The notes: a model not told the origin generated them from the letters alone. Shown: positions 27,139 to 36,045, counted from the first letter of the stretch. The stretch is 64,000 nucleotides of DNA from Enterococcus sp. 9D6_DIV0238 (GCF_002174455.2 NZ_CP147246.1:2135501-2199500), one strand, 5' to 3'. Numbers and translations: made by a program.

Positions 27139-27800
27139 TGTCAGAGAGAAAATTTAAATATAAAAGTGCCTTTGATATCATAGGTCCGATCATGGTCGGA
27201 CCTTCTAGTTCACATACAGCAGGAGCAGTCAGGATCGGTAATATGGCAAGGGAACTTTATAAGCATACGCCTCAAAAATTGATCGTGACGTTTTTCGGAT
27301 CTTTTGCAGAAACCTATAAAGGACATGGAACGGCAGTTGCGATCGTCGCTGGTGTTCTTGGGTTTGAAACACATGATGAACGGATTCCAGACGCGATCGA
27401 GATCGCGGAAGAACAGGGAGTAAAAATTGAATTCCTTGTCAGTGCGAAAGAAACGGAACATTCGAATACTGTCAATTTAGAATTGATCGATGAGCAGGAG
27501 AAGCTAAATTTAACAGCCATTTCGATTGGCGGCGGCAGCATTCAATTGACAGAAATCAATCACCATTCCACCATTTTGAACCAAGAACAGGGGAACGGAT
27601 TGGTTCTTACTGCGGATCAGCCGAACACAGCAATTCCTTGTGTTGAAAATGCTTTGGAAAGCCCTGAATTTGTAAAAGTTCAGCAGTTGAATCAAGAGAC
27701 TGTCTTTTTTGTAGAAACGGTCAGTGACATTAGTCAAAAATTAGTAGCAAAAATCAAAGAAATACCGGGCATCACAGCAGTAATGCCGACGACCGGCTAA
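27138..27800 (+). CDS. sdaAB: L-serine dehydratase, beta subunit
   Basis: 220 aa, starting at the ATG that overlaps the MFS stop codon. N-terminal landmark FDIIGPIMVGPSSSHTAGAVRIG, typical of the beta subunit of iron-sulfur L-serine dehydratase. The middle contains FGSFAETYKGHGT, and the C-terminus is an ACT-like segment ending PGITAVMPTTG. With the alpha subunit it converts L-serine to pyruvate and ammonia in the cytoplasm. The alpha-subunit gene follows after about 20 bases. Confidence 0.93.
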   Translation: MSERKFKYKSAFDIIGPIMVGPSSSHTAGAVRIGNMARELYKHTPQKLIVTFFGSFAETYKGHGTAVAIVAGVLGFETHDERIPDAIEIAEEQGVKIEFLVSAKETEHSNTVNLELIDEQEKLNLTAISIGGGSIQLTEINHHSTILNQEQGNGLVLTADQPNTAIPCVENALESPEFVKVQQLNQETVFFVETVSDISQKLVAKIKEIPGITAVMPTTG

Positions 27801-27819
27801 ATTAGAGGACGTGAATTTT

Positions 27820-28695
27820 TTGTTTGGATCGATTGAAGAATTAGTACAATTAGCAAAAAAAAATCAGTGTAAGATCGCAGAAATCATGATCGCACAGGAG
27901 ATCAGAACCTCCGGACGTAGCCGGACAGAGATCATGAATCAGATGACTTTGAATTTGGAAACGATGGAAGCAACTGCGGCTAAAGGGATTCAAGGGGTAC
28001 GCTCTCATTCAGGTTTAACTGGTTATGATGCAAAAAGACTACAAGCCTATTTAGATAGCAAAACAGTGTTGACAGATACTACCTTTGTTAAAGCGCTGTG
28101 TTATGCAGTGGCGACGAATGAAGTCAATGCAGCAATGGGGATGATCTGTGCAACGCCGACAGCCGGTTCTGCTGGGGTCGTTCCTGGTGTGCTGTTAGCT
28201 TTTAGAGAAAAACTGCAGGCGAGTCAAGAAACACAACTGGAATTTTTATTCACTGCAGCAGCGTTTGGCTTCGTTACAGCCAATAACGCCATGATTTCAG
28301 GAGCTGAAGGCGGCTGTCAGGCAGAAATCGGTTCGGCTTCAGGAATGGCAGCGGCAGCCTTAGTTGAAATGGCAGGAGGTACGCCGGAACAAGCAAGCCA
28401 TGCCTTTGCGATCGCGTTGAATAATCTGATTGGCTTAGCCTGTGATCCTGTTGCAGGACTGGTGGAAATTCCATGTATCAAACGAAATGCAGGAGGCACT
28501 TCGAATGCAATCAGTGCGGCGGAGATGGCGCTAGCAGGCGTTGAAAGCGAGATTCCAGCAGATGAAGTGGTAGAAACAATGTATCGTGTAGGCCGCAGTA
28601 TGCCGGCAGATATTCGGGAAACTGGGATCGGCGGATTAGCTGGGACCAAAACGGGTAAACGAATCGCAAAAGAGTTATTTGGGATTGAACGTTAA
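27820..28695 (+). CDS. sdaAA: L-serine dehydratase, alpha subunit
   Basis: 291 aa from the TTG at 27820, which has AGAGGA at a 10-base distance; a GTG at 27811 lies directly on that site and is less likely. Conserved blocks: SGLTGYDAKRL, ATPTAGSAGVVPG, AEGGCQAEIGSASGMAAAA and CDPVAGLVEIPCIKRN. The Cys residues in GGCQAE and LACDPV/IPC are those that hold the iron-sulfur cluster in this family. Works with sdaAB to deaminate serine. A 50-base gap separates it from the M20 peptidase gene. Confidence 0.94.
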   Translation: MFGSIEELVQLAKKNQCKIAEIMIAQEIRTSGRSRTEIMNQMTLNLETMEATAAKGIQGVRSHSGLTGYDAKRLQAYLDSKTVLTDTTFVKALCYAVATNEVNAAMGMICATPTAGSAGVVPGVLLAFREKLQASQETQLEFLFTAAAFGFVTANNAMISGAEGGCQAEIGSASGMAAAALVEMAGGTPEQASHAFAIALNNLIGLACDPVAGLVEIPCIKRNAGGTSNAISAAEMALAGVESEIPADEVVETMYRVGRSMPADIRETGIGGLAGTKTGKRIAKELFGIER

Positions 28696-28748
28696 AGGAG
28701 TTTTTGTTAGGGTAAAGAAATGTTGATTTAAAAAAAGAAAGGAAGAAT

Positions 28749-30182
28749 ATGATGGATGCAAAACAAAAGATCACAGAACTGATCGATGCGAAAAAAGAAC
28801 AATTTACCGCTGCAGCGGATCAAATTTGGGGAACACCGGAGACAAGATTTGCGACGGCTGAATCAGTGAAACCATTTTTAGAAATTTTAGAAAAAGAAGG
28901 ATTTGCAGTTGAAACAGGTCTTGCGAATATGGAGCACTCGTTTGTCGCGACTTATGGCAGCGGAAATCCTGTTATCGGTATTTTAGCGGAATATGATGCT
29001 TTAGGAAATTTGAGTCAGGTTGCAGATCTTGGCGAACAAAAAGCAGAACATGAGGGCGGCAATGGTCATGGCTGTGGACATAATTTATTGGGAACCGGCG
29101 CTTTGGCAGGAGCGGTCGGTATCAAGGATTTGATGGAGCAGGAAGAATTAACTGGAACGATCAAATTATTTGGGTGTCCAGCAGAAGAAAGCGGCTACGG
29201 AAAAGCATTCATGGCTAGAGACGGTGTGTTTGATTGTTTAGATGTCGCATTGGCTTGGCATCCGATGGATACAAGTATGGCTTGGGGGTTAAGCAGCTTA
29301 GCAGTCTATCAAATTTATTATAATTTTAAAGGAAGATCGGCACATGCCGCTGCAGCACCAGAACAAGGACGCAGTGCATTAGATGCTGCAGAATTGATGA
29401 ATATCGGCGTCCAATTTTTACGTGAGCATATCATTGATGAAGGGCGTGTCCATTATGCATTCATGGATGCTGGGGGTGAATCAGCAAATGTAGTTCAACC
29501 AACAGCAAGCCTCTATTATTTTATCCGCGCACCAAAATTGGATCAGGCTGAAGCGATTTATAAACGTGTCAATAAAATCGCAGAAGGTGCAGCATTGATG
29601 ACAGAAACAGAACTAGAAATCGTTTTTGATTCTGCCTGCGCTAACTACTTGCCAAACCAAGCAATGACAACGGCAATGTATGAAAATCTAAAAGAATTCG
29701 GTGATCTGAACTTAACGAAAGAGGATCAAGAATATAGCCAAAGATATTATGATAGCCTAGACGATGCTACTAAAGCTGGGTTGATCACACGAGCTCGTCA
29801 AATGAATCCAACAGCAAGCGAAGAAGAAATCCAACGCTTAGGAACACTACCAGTTTTAGATCAAATTGGACCATTGGCCTTTTCAAATGCAACATCAGGC
29901 TCGACAGATGTCGGGGATGTCAGCTGGGTTTGTCCAACAGCACAAGTCTTGATCGGCTGTGAGCCGCAAGGAACACCGCCTCATTCATGGCAATGGGTCG
30001 CAAATGGAAAGTCGTCTGTAGCTCATAAAGGGTTGTTAGCTGCTGGTAAAACGATCGCTACAACAGCATACGATTTATTGACGAATCCTGAATTAGTTGA
30101 AAAAGCAAAAGCAGAACATCAAGTAACGGTTGGTGGTCAAAAATATCAATCAGCTATACCAGCAGATGTAATGCCAAAATAA
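28749..30182 (+). CDS. M20 family amidohydrolase, AbgB-like
   Basis: 477 aa (ATG at 28749, with a second ATG one codon later), ribosome site AAAGGAAG. Zinc-ligand patterns of M20 peptidases: ILAEYDALG near 80, HGCGHNLLGTGA near 100, and CPAEESGYGKAFM near 140; the dimerisation region has GRSAHAAAAPEQGRSALDA. The length and the C-terminal PHSWQWVA pattern fit aminobenzoyl-glutamate utilisation protein B. It probably cleaves an N-acyl amino acid or similar amide. Co-transcription with serine dehydratase suggests that serine is a product of the pathway; this is inference. Confidence 0.88.
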   Translation: MMDAKQKITELIDAKKEQFTAAADQIWGTPETRFATAESVKPFLEILEKEGFAVETGLANMEHSFVATYGSGNPVIGILAEYDALGNLSQVADLGEQKAEHEGGNGHGCGHNLLGTGALAGAVGIKDLMEQEELTGTIKLFGCPAEESGYGKAFMARDGVFDCLDVALAWHPMDTSMAWGLSSLAVYQIYYNFKGRSAHAAAAPEQGRSALDAAELMNIGVQFLREHIIDEGRVHYAFMDAGGESANVVQPTASLYYFIRAPKLDQAEAIYKRVNKIAEGAALMTETELEIVFDSACANYLPNQAMTTAMYENLKEFGDLNLTKEDQEYSQRYYDSLDDATKAGLITRARQMNPTASEEEIQRLGTLPVLDQIGPLAFSNATSGSTDVGDVSWVCPTAQVLIGCEPQGTPPHSWQWVANGKSSVAHKGLLAAGKTIATTAYDLLTNPELVEKAKAEHQVTVGGQKYQSAIPADVMPK

Positions 30183-30194
30183 AATATTAAAACA

Positions 30195-30237
30195 AAGCAA
30201 GAGATAAGCATACACGCGTCTTATTTCTTGCTTTTTT
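30195..30237 (+). terminator. Terminator of the serine dehydratase operon
   Basis: Stem AAGCAAGAGATAAG / CTTATTTCTTGCTT with T6 after it. Confidence 0.82.
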
Positions 30238-30337
30238 ATGTTTCCAACTCATATTAGCTAAAATTAAGATTGCCTGGATGTTAGAAATTTGCTACGATTG
30301 ACTTGGATTCAATAATGAGAATTTAAGGAGGAGTAAG

Positions 30338-31612
30338 ATGAGCAATAAAAAATGTTTGATGTTGGGATTGTTGTTTTGCACTGTGTCACTGTCGTTTGTA
30401 AGTCGTTCATTCGCAGAAGAAGCTAGTTCTTCTACAGAAACGCTAATGACAACAAGTTCTGGAAGTACTGTACAAACAGAGAAACAAGCTAAAGTGTTGG
30501 ACATTACACCAGAATTTACTGTCTCAACCATCAAAACAACTGTCGGTGAAAAAGGAAGTATTGAAGTGAAACCAGTAGAAGGGATCAAAGATCTCAAAGG
30601 AACCTTTAAAGTCACAGTAGCAGATCCTAGCGTTCTTTCTATCAATGAAAAAGGAATTTGGCAAGGACTGAAAGCTGGTACTACTAAAGCCACAATCGAT
30701 TTTGAATGGTCAAAGGATTCCTTGAAAAAGATTCAGGAGAAATTTCCAGAGCATGAGTTAGCTCAAAAATCAATTGCCAAGGAAGTACCTGTAACAGTAG
30801 CAGAAGAAAAGATAGTAGGAATAACGCCTAAATATAATGTAAGTGCAATCAAAGCTAAAATTGGAGACACAGGGCAATTTACAGTAGAACCAATGGGCGG
30901 TGTCAGTGACCTTAAAGGAACGTTTACAGCACACATCAAGGATGAGCACAAAGATGTTATTTCTGTAGATGCAAACGGAAAATGGACAGCATTAAAAGCT
31001 GGAACAACAGAATTTGTTTTAGACTATAAACTTTCCGATGAATCATACAAGGCGATCCAAGATAAAAATCCTGGAAGTATATTACGAGCCAATTCGATTG
31101 CTACAGTAATCAAAGCGGAAGTAACACCTGTGGGTACAATGAATATTACACCGATGCTTGATATTGCTTCTATTGAAGGGAAAGTCGGAGATACAGGACA
31201 GCTAAAAGTCAAACCAATCGAAGGAATGAAAAATCCAACAGGTTTGTTCACATTCTCAATCAAAGATCCGTCGATCATCGAAATCGATAAAGACGGCAAT
31301 TGGAAAGCACTAAAAGCTGGAACGACGGAATTTACTTATACGTATACTTGGTCAGAGGAAACAATGAAGCAGCTGTCAGAAAAATATCCAGGCTATGAGT
31401 TTGCCATCCAAGAACTTGCTCAGGTAGTCAAGGTTACGATTACTGATGGGACAATCAGTTCTACGAAGCCAGCTGGAACGACAAAACCTACAGGCAAGCA
31501 ATTGCCGGCAACGAATGAAGCAAGCCAAGAAAGTTGGATTTTAGCAGTAGGGCTGATGTTACTGATTCTAACATTAGCTGGCTGGTCTAAGAAATCTCTT
31601 ACAAATCAATAA
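30338..31612 (+). CDS. Surface protein with three Ig-like (Big2-like) repeats and LPATN sorting motif
   Basis: 424 aa. Signal peptide at about 1-26 (SFAEE), then three units of about 105 residues (about 50-148, 158-262, 265-368). Each unit has an ITP start, VGD/VGE, KGTF or TGLF, W.(A/G)LKAGTT and a helical tail with EK.PG/EHE. The C-terminal signal is LPATNE, a hydrophobic helix and a short basic tail WSKKSLTNQ. The motif has Asn where the usual LPXTG has Gly. Ribosome site AAGGAGGAG. It is probably displayed on the wall by a sortase and the repeats act as a stalk or adhesin; the ligand is unknown. Monocistronic. Confidence 0.85.
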   Translation: MSNKKCLMLGLLFCTVSLSFVSRSFAEEASSSTETLMTTSSGSTVQTEKQAKVLDITPEFTVSTIKTTVGEKGSIEVKPVEGIKDLKGTFKVTVADPSVLSINEKGIWQGLKAGTTKATIDFEWSKDSLKKIQEKFPEHELAQKSIAKEVPVTVAEEKIVGITPKYNVSAIKAKIGDTGQFTVEPMGGVSDLKGTFTAHIKDEHKDVISVDANGKWTALKAGTTEFVLDYKLSDESYKAIQDKNPGSILRANSIATVIKAEVTPVGTMNITPMLDIASIEGKVGDTGQLKVKPIEGMKNPTGLFTFSIKDPSIIEIDKDGNWKALKAGTTEFTYTYTWSEETMKQLSEKYPGYEFAIQELAQVVKVTITDGTISSTKPAGTTKPTGKQLPATNEASQESWILAVGLMLLILTLAGWSKKSLTNQ

Positions 31613-31778
31613 AATCAGATAGTAAAGAGCTTGCAGTTATTGATATGCAGGCTTTTTGCTGTACTCATCTCAAGTTTTGGACGCAGAAGATATAGCCTTG
31701 AGCGGCTTGATTTTACATTGCGTTATTTCTCAGTTTAGTATATCGTATCTATATCAAGTCAACGCAAGGAGTGAATAC

Positions 31779-32351
31779 ATGGAACCGATGGAACGTCCTG
31801 ATGAACGAAAAGCGCTAGATATTCTTCAAAAAGCAGAGCCGGACAAGTATCGTGATGCACGTCTGTTGGATAAGCCTGATATTCAAAATCCAGCAAAAGA
31901 TATCGGTATAGAAGTGACACAATCGTTAAAAGAGAGCGTATTAAAGGTATTGCAGCTAGATGACATCAGTGTTCACGATGATCGACAAATTTTAGAAGTG
32001 ATCAAGAAAAAATACGGAACAGGTATTTTGCGTGTAGAATTGCCGCTGCCGGATAATAATCAGAAAAAAGTTGGTATTTCGATCGCAAACTGGCATTCCT
32101 TGTTTAATTTGATCGAAGCCTATGATAATAAAGTGAAAAAGCTGCAAAGCGGTAATTATACGATTTATAAGGAGAATAATCTTTTTATTTTTGTCTTTGG
32201 CAATGATGAACAAAGTATTGAGCAGTTGGCGACACATATCTATCGAAAACGAAAAAAAAGACAATACGATTATGTGTATGTTTATAGTCAGCCAATGCTA
32301 TATATGATCGATCGTCAAAAAAAAGTGATCCAAAAACAGCGAATCGTCTGA
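31779..32351 (+). CDS. Hypothetical protein, possibly nuclease-fold
   Basis: 190 aa from the ATG at 31779, preferred because AAGGAG lies 8 bases before it; the frame is open upstream to 31656 but without a ribosome site. No signal peptide or membrane helix. The N-terminal half has DARLLDKPDIQN followed by IGIEVTQS, which resembles the PD...(D/E)X(K/T) spacing of some restriction-nuclease-like proteins. The C-terminal half is Lys-rich, with YRKRKKRQYDYVYVYSQP. No named family is recognised and the nuclease idea is weak. It lies between the Ig-like wall protein and two gene remnants in a variable region. Confidence 0.6.
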   Translation: MEPMERPDERKALDILQKAEPDKYRDARLLDKPDIQNPAKDIGIEVTQSLKESVLKVLQLDDISVHDDRQILEVIKKKYGTGILRVELPLPDNNQKKVGISIANWHSLFNLIEAYDNKVKKLQSGNYTIYKENNLFIFVFGNDEQSIEQLATHIYRKRKKRQYDYVYVYSQPMLYMIDRQKKVIQKQRIV

Positions 32352-32365
32352 ATAACAGACAGATT

Positions 32366-32589
32366 TTACTGTATTGGCTCACTTTTTTTATTATGAAAGA
32401 CAGCGATAGAAGAACCTAGTTCAGCAAAATCTTCTTTTGGAATCGTTGAAAATAATGTTTCCCAGAGCTCATTTTCTTGATAATAAGAAGTGACCGTTTG
32501 ACGATAAGACAGTACAGTCTTTGGATACATAAATTTTGTTTCGATCGGTAAATTGATGGCATCGTTCGAACGTGTTGTCCTTTTTTTCC
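32366..32589 (-). pseudogene. C-terminal remnant of a GyrI-like effector-binding domain
   Basis: Read on the minus strand, the frame gives about 70 residues ending in a normal stop: [19 protein letters not shown], then LWETLFSTIP and GSSIAVFHNKKSEPIQ. This resembles the C-terminal effector-binding part of MerR/AraC-type multidrug regulators. There is no start codon or DNA-binding part: the frame meets a stop just upstream, at the point where another remnant begins on the plus strand. Confidence 0.6.
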
Positions 32590-32839
32590 ATCATATGAAA
32601 CCTATGGAAGCTATACATTGATCGAGCAGAGGCAGATATTGAAAAACAGCGTAGATGAACTATGTACTTGGCTGGAAACACTCTCGAAAGAAAAGGTATT
32701 TGAACCAGGACAAAGAAGCTGGGCTACAACAAAGGCCATGTGGCCAGTTTATAAATGGGTACACATCAATACAGTAGCTCCATTTACTAACTTTCGAACG
32801 AAAATCAGAAAGTGGAAAAAGTTAACAGTACCTAAATAG
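32582..32839 (+). pseudogene. C-terminal remnant of a ClbS/DfsB (DUF1706) protein
   Basis: The open frame gives about 85 residues ending [20 protein letters not shown] and RKWKK, the highly conserved end of the ClbS/DfsB family of about 165-170 aa. The N-terminal half is missing and there is no ribosome site. ClbS is known for protecting against colibactin; most Gram-positive members are uncharacterised. The truncated end abuts the truncated end of the opposite-strand remnant. Confidence 0.75.
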
Positions 32840-32908
32840 CGAATCAATGAAAAGAGCAGAGACCGATTTTTAGGTATCTGCTCTGTTTAAATGATTCTAT
32901 TCGTTCAA

Positions 32909-33739
32909 TCAATTCGTTTCTATGATAGTCAGATCTGACGTGTCATACATCACACGAGCATGATTATTCTTGATCATCCTTTTTTCCAATACATTTCCAG
33001 TACGTTTATCAATGCATTTTCTGAAAATCTGACCATTTCGGAAAACGTCTCCATTTTCTCTTGAAAAATATTCATTTTCAGCACGAATATGATAACTGTA
33101 TGCTTGTTCATTATCTGAGCGAAGTTCGCCGTTGAGGTGAGTATCACTGACGGAAATCACGAGCTGATAAGTATTTTCAGTGTTATTTTTAAAACGGTAA
33201 TCTAGATAATTATAAACGATCGATGTTCCTGTTCCAAAAGGGATTTTACGACCGTAATCTGGAAAAAGGTCCAGCCCATCGTGATGATGGTGCTCCGTAA
33301 TTTCAAGTGGTGAATGAAGTATGATCCAATGGATCAAATTTGTAAATTGACAAAGACCGCCGCCAAGACCAGGACGAACGGTATCGTTAAAAATGGTCAC
33401 ACCATTTTTATAGCCCTTACTTTCTGAGCATTTACCAACAAGATGCCAAAAAGAAAATGTTTCGTTTGGTCTGATCAGAATATTCGATACCTTAGGTGCA
33501 GCAATCCGAAGGTTGATAGCTTTATTTTCCTGTAAAGTCAGGTCTGTATTCCCTAACTTTCTACGGATGAGTGAGGTGTGTTTGTAAACGGATACAGGTA
33601 ACAGCGCATGCTGCTTTGTTTGAGCAAGCGGCTCTGCGACAATAAAGTCTTGCAGCTTTCTCTGCAGAATATTCTTTTGGATCGATATCTCGTAAGTCAA
33701 TGGTGATAGTTCGCTAAACAGTTTCCTTTTCATTTTCAT
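32909..33739 (-). CDS. VanW-family protein
   Basis: 276 aa from the ATG at 33739, with AAGGAATTGGAG upstream; an earlier in-frame ATG at 33775 is not supported. The family core is ILIRPNETFSFWHLVG, then GYKNGVTIFNDTVRPGLGGG with LCQFTNLIHW after it, and LDLFPDYGRKIPFGTG. VanW is found in some vancomycin resistance clusters but its biochemical role is unknown, and VanW-like proteins are common in Firmicutes without resistance. No van genes are present here, so resistance is not indicated. Monocistronic. Confidence 0.88.
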   Translation of the reverse strand: MKMKRKLFSELSPLTYEISIQKNILQRKLQDFIVAEPLAQTKQHALLPVSVYKHTSLIRRKLGNTDLTLQENKAINLRIAAPKVSNILIRPNETFSFWHLVGKCSESKGYKNGVTIFNDTVRPGLGGGLCQFTNLIHWIILHSPLEITEHHHHDGLDLFPDYGRKIPFGTGTSIVYNYLDYRFKNNTENTYQLVISVSDTHLNGELRSDNEQAYSYHIRAENEYFSRENGDVFRNGQIFRKCIDKRTGNVLEKRMIKNNHARVMYDTSDLTIIETN

Positions 33740-33990
33740 AACTCCAATTCCTTTTTTGTAATGATATCGTAACATAAATGTCTTTATTTAGAAATGAAAA
33801 TGAAATATTTTAGAATATCTTAAGAATTGTGCGATAGGTGTGATGAGAGCGATCCTTCTATCCGAATAACCTTTTCTCTGTTAACTTCCTCAGTATCTTT
33901 GTTTGGCTTATTCATAAGAAAAAGCCTGAGAAATAACGTATATAGCAATTTCTCAAGCATGCATTTATTAGATCAGCCTAGCTTTCTTAT

Positions 33991-35523
33991 CTACTCTAAG
34001 TGATTAGAGTATTGTTCTTGTTTTACTTTTATAGTATTGATCAAATTGATTTTATCTACAATTATTTTTATGTCCTTCGTACCAAAGGATGGATTGATAT
34101 AGCTAACAAAAATCTCTGAATTTTCAATTCCATGAATTTTAGTTGAAGCGATGATCAGATCGGGTGTAATCTTTTCATTTGGCATTATTGGTGATAAAAA
34201 GGATGTCCTGAAAAAGGGAGATAAAGTTGAATGTAATTGATTTGAAAGGATCTTTTCCATAACAATGGGTAGATCTGTTTCCATTTTTATCACGATTTCG
34301 GGATTAAAGTCAGTTGGGTGTCCAACTAAACAATATAACTCACATAATCTGGGAACCAATAAAGAATGATTAGAAAGATACGATAACTCTACTGATTCGT
34401 TTATTTTATTCAATCTTTTTTTCATTTCTTCTTTTAGAAATGGATAAGTATTATAGAGGTAGTTGTTATAATCATAATTAGTGATCGTTGTATCAAAATT
34501 AGGAAAAAGAATGACAGCTAAACAAGTAGACAGGATCAAGCTGGTGATGATATTGAATGTCTCTGTATCAGTAATTTTTGCTTTTACTGAAAATTGTTCA
34601 CTGATCAAATTGAATATGTCAAAAGTCACTGTTTGATTGTTCTTGTGAAAATCAAGTGCTTTACTCAGAAAGTCATTCAATAGATACATTTGAACACGAG
34701 TTTGAGCTACTAATATGAAATAATCAACTTCGGCTTCAGGTATATCAAAAAGCAGATTGAATTCGGAATGCAGCGTTTCAAAATCAACTTGACTAGTGGT
34801 AGAGAAGAAAACCTCTCTATTCAAATCTTTTGTAAAAGGTGGCAATTGCTCATAAGATAAGGAATGTCCGGTTTTAATACGGCTAAGATTGATAGCAAGA
34901 ATAAAAGCAAATTGTGAACGTGAGACTTTTTTTGTAAGAGTCCAGTTTGGAAATTGCTTCTTTAGAAATTTATCTATGTCCTGCTCTGAAATAACTGAAT
35001 CAAAAGGCCAAGTGATTCCTCTAAATAAGCCCCAGAAAAATAGATAAGCAAAATAGCGAATGGAAACTTCCTCGCCAGTTACAGTCACAATTCCTTTTTT
35101 TACGACCAATTGAATGTGATAAGGTGAAAAAAAACTGTTTAGGTCAGTGATGATCTTTTTAACAACAGTGTCACTGACAAAATGCTTTTCACAAAAATCT
35201 ATAATATCAATATTTTTTAGAAAATAAAGATCAGAAATAAATGAAAAAGGGATAGACATAGTAATGAGTTGAAATGTTAGCGTTCGATACTCTATTTTTG
35301 TTCCAACAAACTTATGTCCTGCCCCTTTTTTTGTATCAATCAATCCTTTATGCTCATGATTTTGAGCAATTTCTTGCAGCAATTTTAGATATTTTAATAC
35401 CGTTCTTCTGTCTAATTTGGCCCACTCCATCAACTCTTCTGTTGAACACCAATGCTCTTCAAGATATAAAGTCCGTAATAGTGTCAGCATCGTTCTAGTT
35501 TCGCGATCAAAAAACGCATACAT
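33991..35523 (-). CDS. Mga/AtxA-like transcriptional regulator
   Basis: 510 aa from the ATG at 35523, preceded by AAGGGGGAT at a good distance; the ATG at 35556 has no site. The N-terminal part has an Mga-type HTH (about 8-60: WCSTEELMEWAKLDRRTVLKYLKLL) and a second HTH (about 105-150), followed by PRD-like and EIIB-like regions. Mga-type regulators control surface and virulence genes in response to PTS phosphorylation. No obvious target operon adjoins it; WxL cluster 2 begins 2 kb away, beyond the recombinase gene. Target assignment is open. Confidence 0.82.
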   Translation of the reverse strand: MYAFFDRETRTMLTLLRTLYLEEHWCSTEELMEWAKLDRRTVLKYLKLLQEIAQNHEHKGLIDTKKGAGHKFVGTKIEYRTLTFQLITMSIPFSFISDLYFLKNIDIIDFCEKHFVSDTVVKKIITDLNSFFSPYHIQLVVKKGIVTVTGEEVSIRYFAYLFFWGLFRGITWPFDSVISEQDIDKFLKKQFPNWTLTKKVSRSQFAFILAINLSRIKTGHSLSYEQLPPFTKDLNREVFFSTTSQVDFETLHSEFNLLFDIPEAEVDYFILVAQTRVQMYLLNDFLSKALDFHKNNQTVTFDIFNLISEQFSVKAKITDTETFNIITSLILSTCLAVILFPNFDTTITNYDYNNYLYNTYPFLKEEMKKRLNKINESVELSYLSNHSLLVPRLCELYCLVGHPTDFNPEIVIKMETDLPIVMEKILSNQLHSTLSPFFRTSFLSPIMPNEKITPDLIIASTKIHGIENSEIFVSYINPSFGTKDIKIIVDKINLINTIKVKQEQYSNHLE

Positions 35524-35606
35524 AATAAAGATCCCCCTTATAAAAAATACGTGCATGTGTATTATAAGGAACTTGCTAAAGAGAATCTATCAATAGGTCG
35601 TTTCAG

Positions 35607-35657
35607 AAAAAAAGAACTTGAGACACGATCATATCGTCGTGTTCCAAGTTCTTTTTA
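35607..35657. terminator. Hairpin terminator with no gene directly upstream
   Basis: AAAAAGAACTTG, CACGAT, ATCGTCGTG, CAAGTTCTTTTTA form an interrupted strong stem with a T-tract. It sits between the divergent Mga-like and recombinase genes, where no terminator is expected, so it may be left from a lost gene. Confidence 0.6.
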
Positions 35658-35739
35658 TTTGTATAAAATATATAGATAAACGTCAGAGTGCAGTGATTAA
35701 ATTGTAGATTCTAATTATATATATCTTTAGAATATAAAA

Positions 35740-35770
35740 TTATTTGTGTAATTTTATATTACACAAATAA
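35740..35770. repeat. Palindrome in the 35524-36045 intergenic region
   Basis: TTATTTGTGTAAT and ATTACACAAATAA separated by 5 bases. The 520-base region is very AT-rich and otherwise holds the recombinase-associated repeats listed separately. It could be an operator or a cruciform. Confidence 0.5.
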
Positions 35771-35840
35771 ACTAGCGAAAAAGATATAAAAATGATAAAT
35801 TATGAGAAACAGTTTCAGCTGAAACGAGTTGCTATCTTCT

Positions 35841-35859
35841 TATTACTATTACTAATAAG
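35841..35859 (+). repeat. Left 19-base inverted repeat flanking the recombinase gene
   Basis: TATTACTATTACTAATAAG, itself inside a hairpin at 35831-35866. The same 19 bases occur inverted at 37323-37341, on the other side of the recombinase gene. Candidate recombination core site. Confidence 0.5.
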
Positions 35860-35984
35860 AAGTAGCTTATTTTTTTTGATAAATGTTAGTTCACATTAAT
35901 ATTATATAAAAAAAATGTGGATGTCAACGACTTTTTTTTATTTAATATTAATTTTTGTCTCTAAATATAAAAATTAATAAATTA

Positions 35985-36045
35985 TTTTGACGATTTTAAG
36001 CGATTTATATCTAGTTTTTGATAGCCGTCAAAAAAACCGTCAAAA
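35985..36045 (+). promoter_or_regulatory. Cluster of CGTCAAAA motifs before the recombinase gene
   Basis: CCGTCAAAA occurs at 36025-36033 and 36037-36045, and its inverse TTTTGACG at 35985-35992. A related TAGCCGTCAA lies after the gene at 37256-37265, matching 36022-36031. Closely spaced copies next to an integrase gene resemble arm-type binding sites of tyrosine recombinases, or an operator for its own control. Confidence 0.5.

Noticed and set aside
28317..28649. Minus-strand frame of 110 codons inside sdaAA
   Set aside because: It lies wholly within a conserved enzyme gene and has no ribosome site or family features.
32909..33739. Vancomycin resistance suggested by VanW
   Set aside because: No VanA/B-type ligase, dehydrogenase, dipeptidase or VanRS genes are near; VanW-like proteins are common without resistance.
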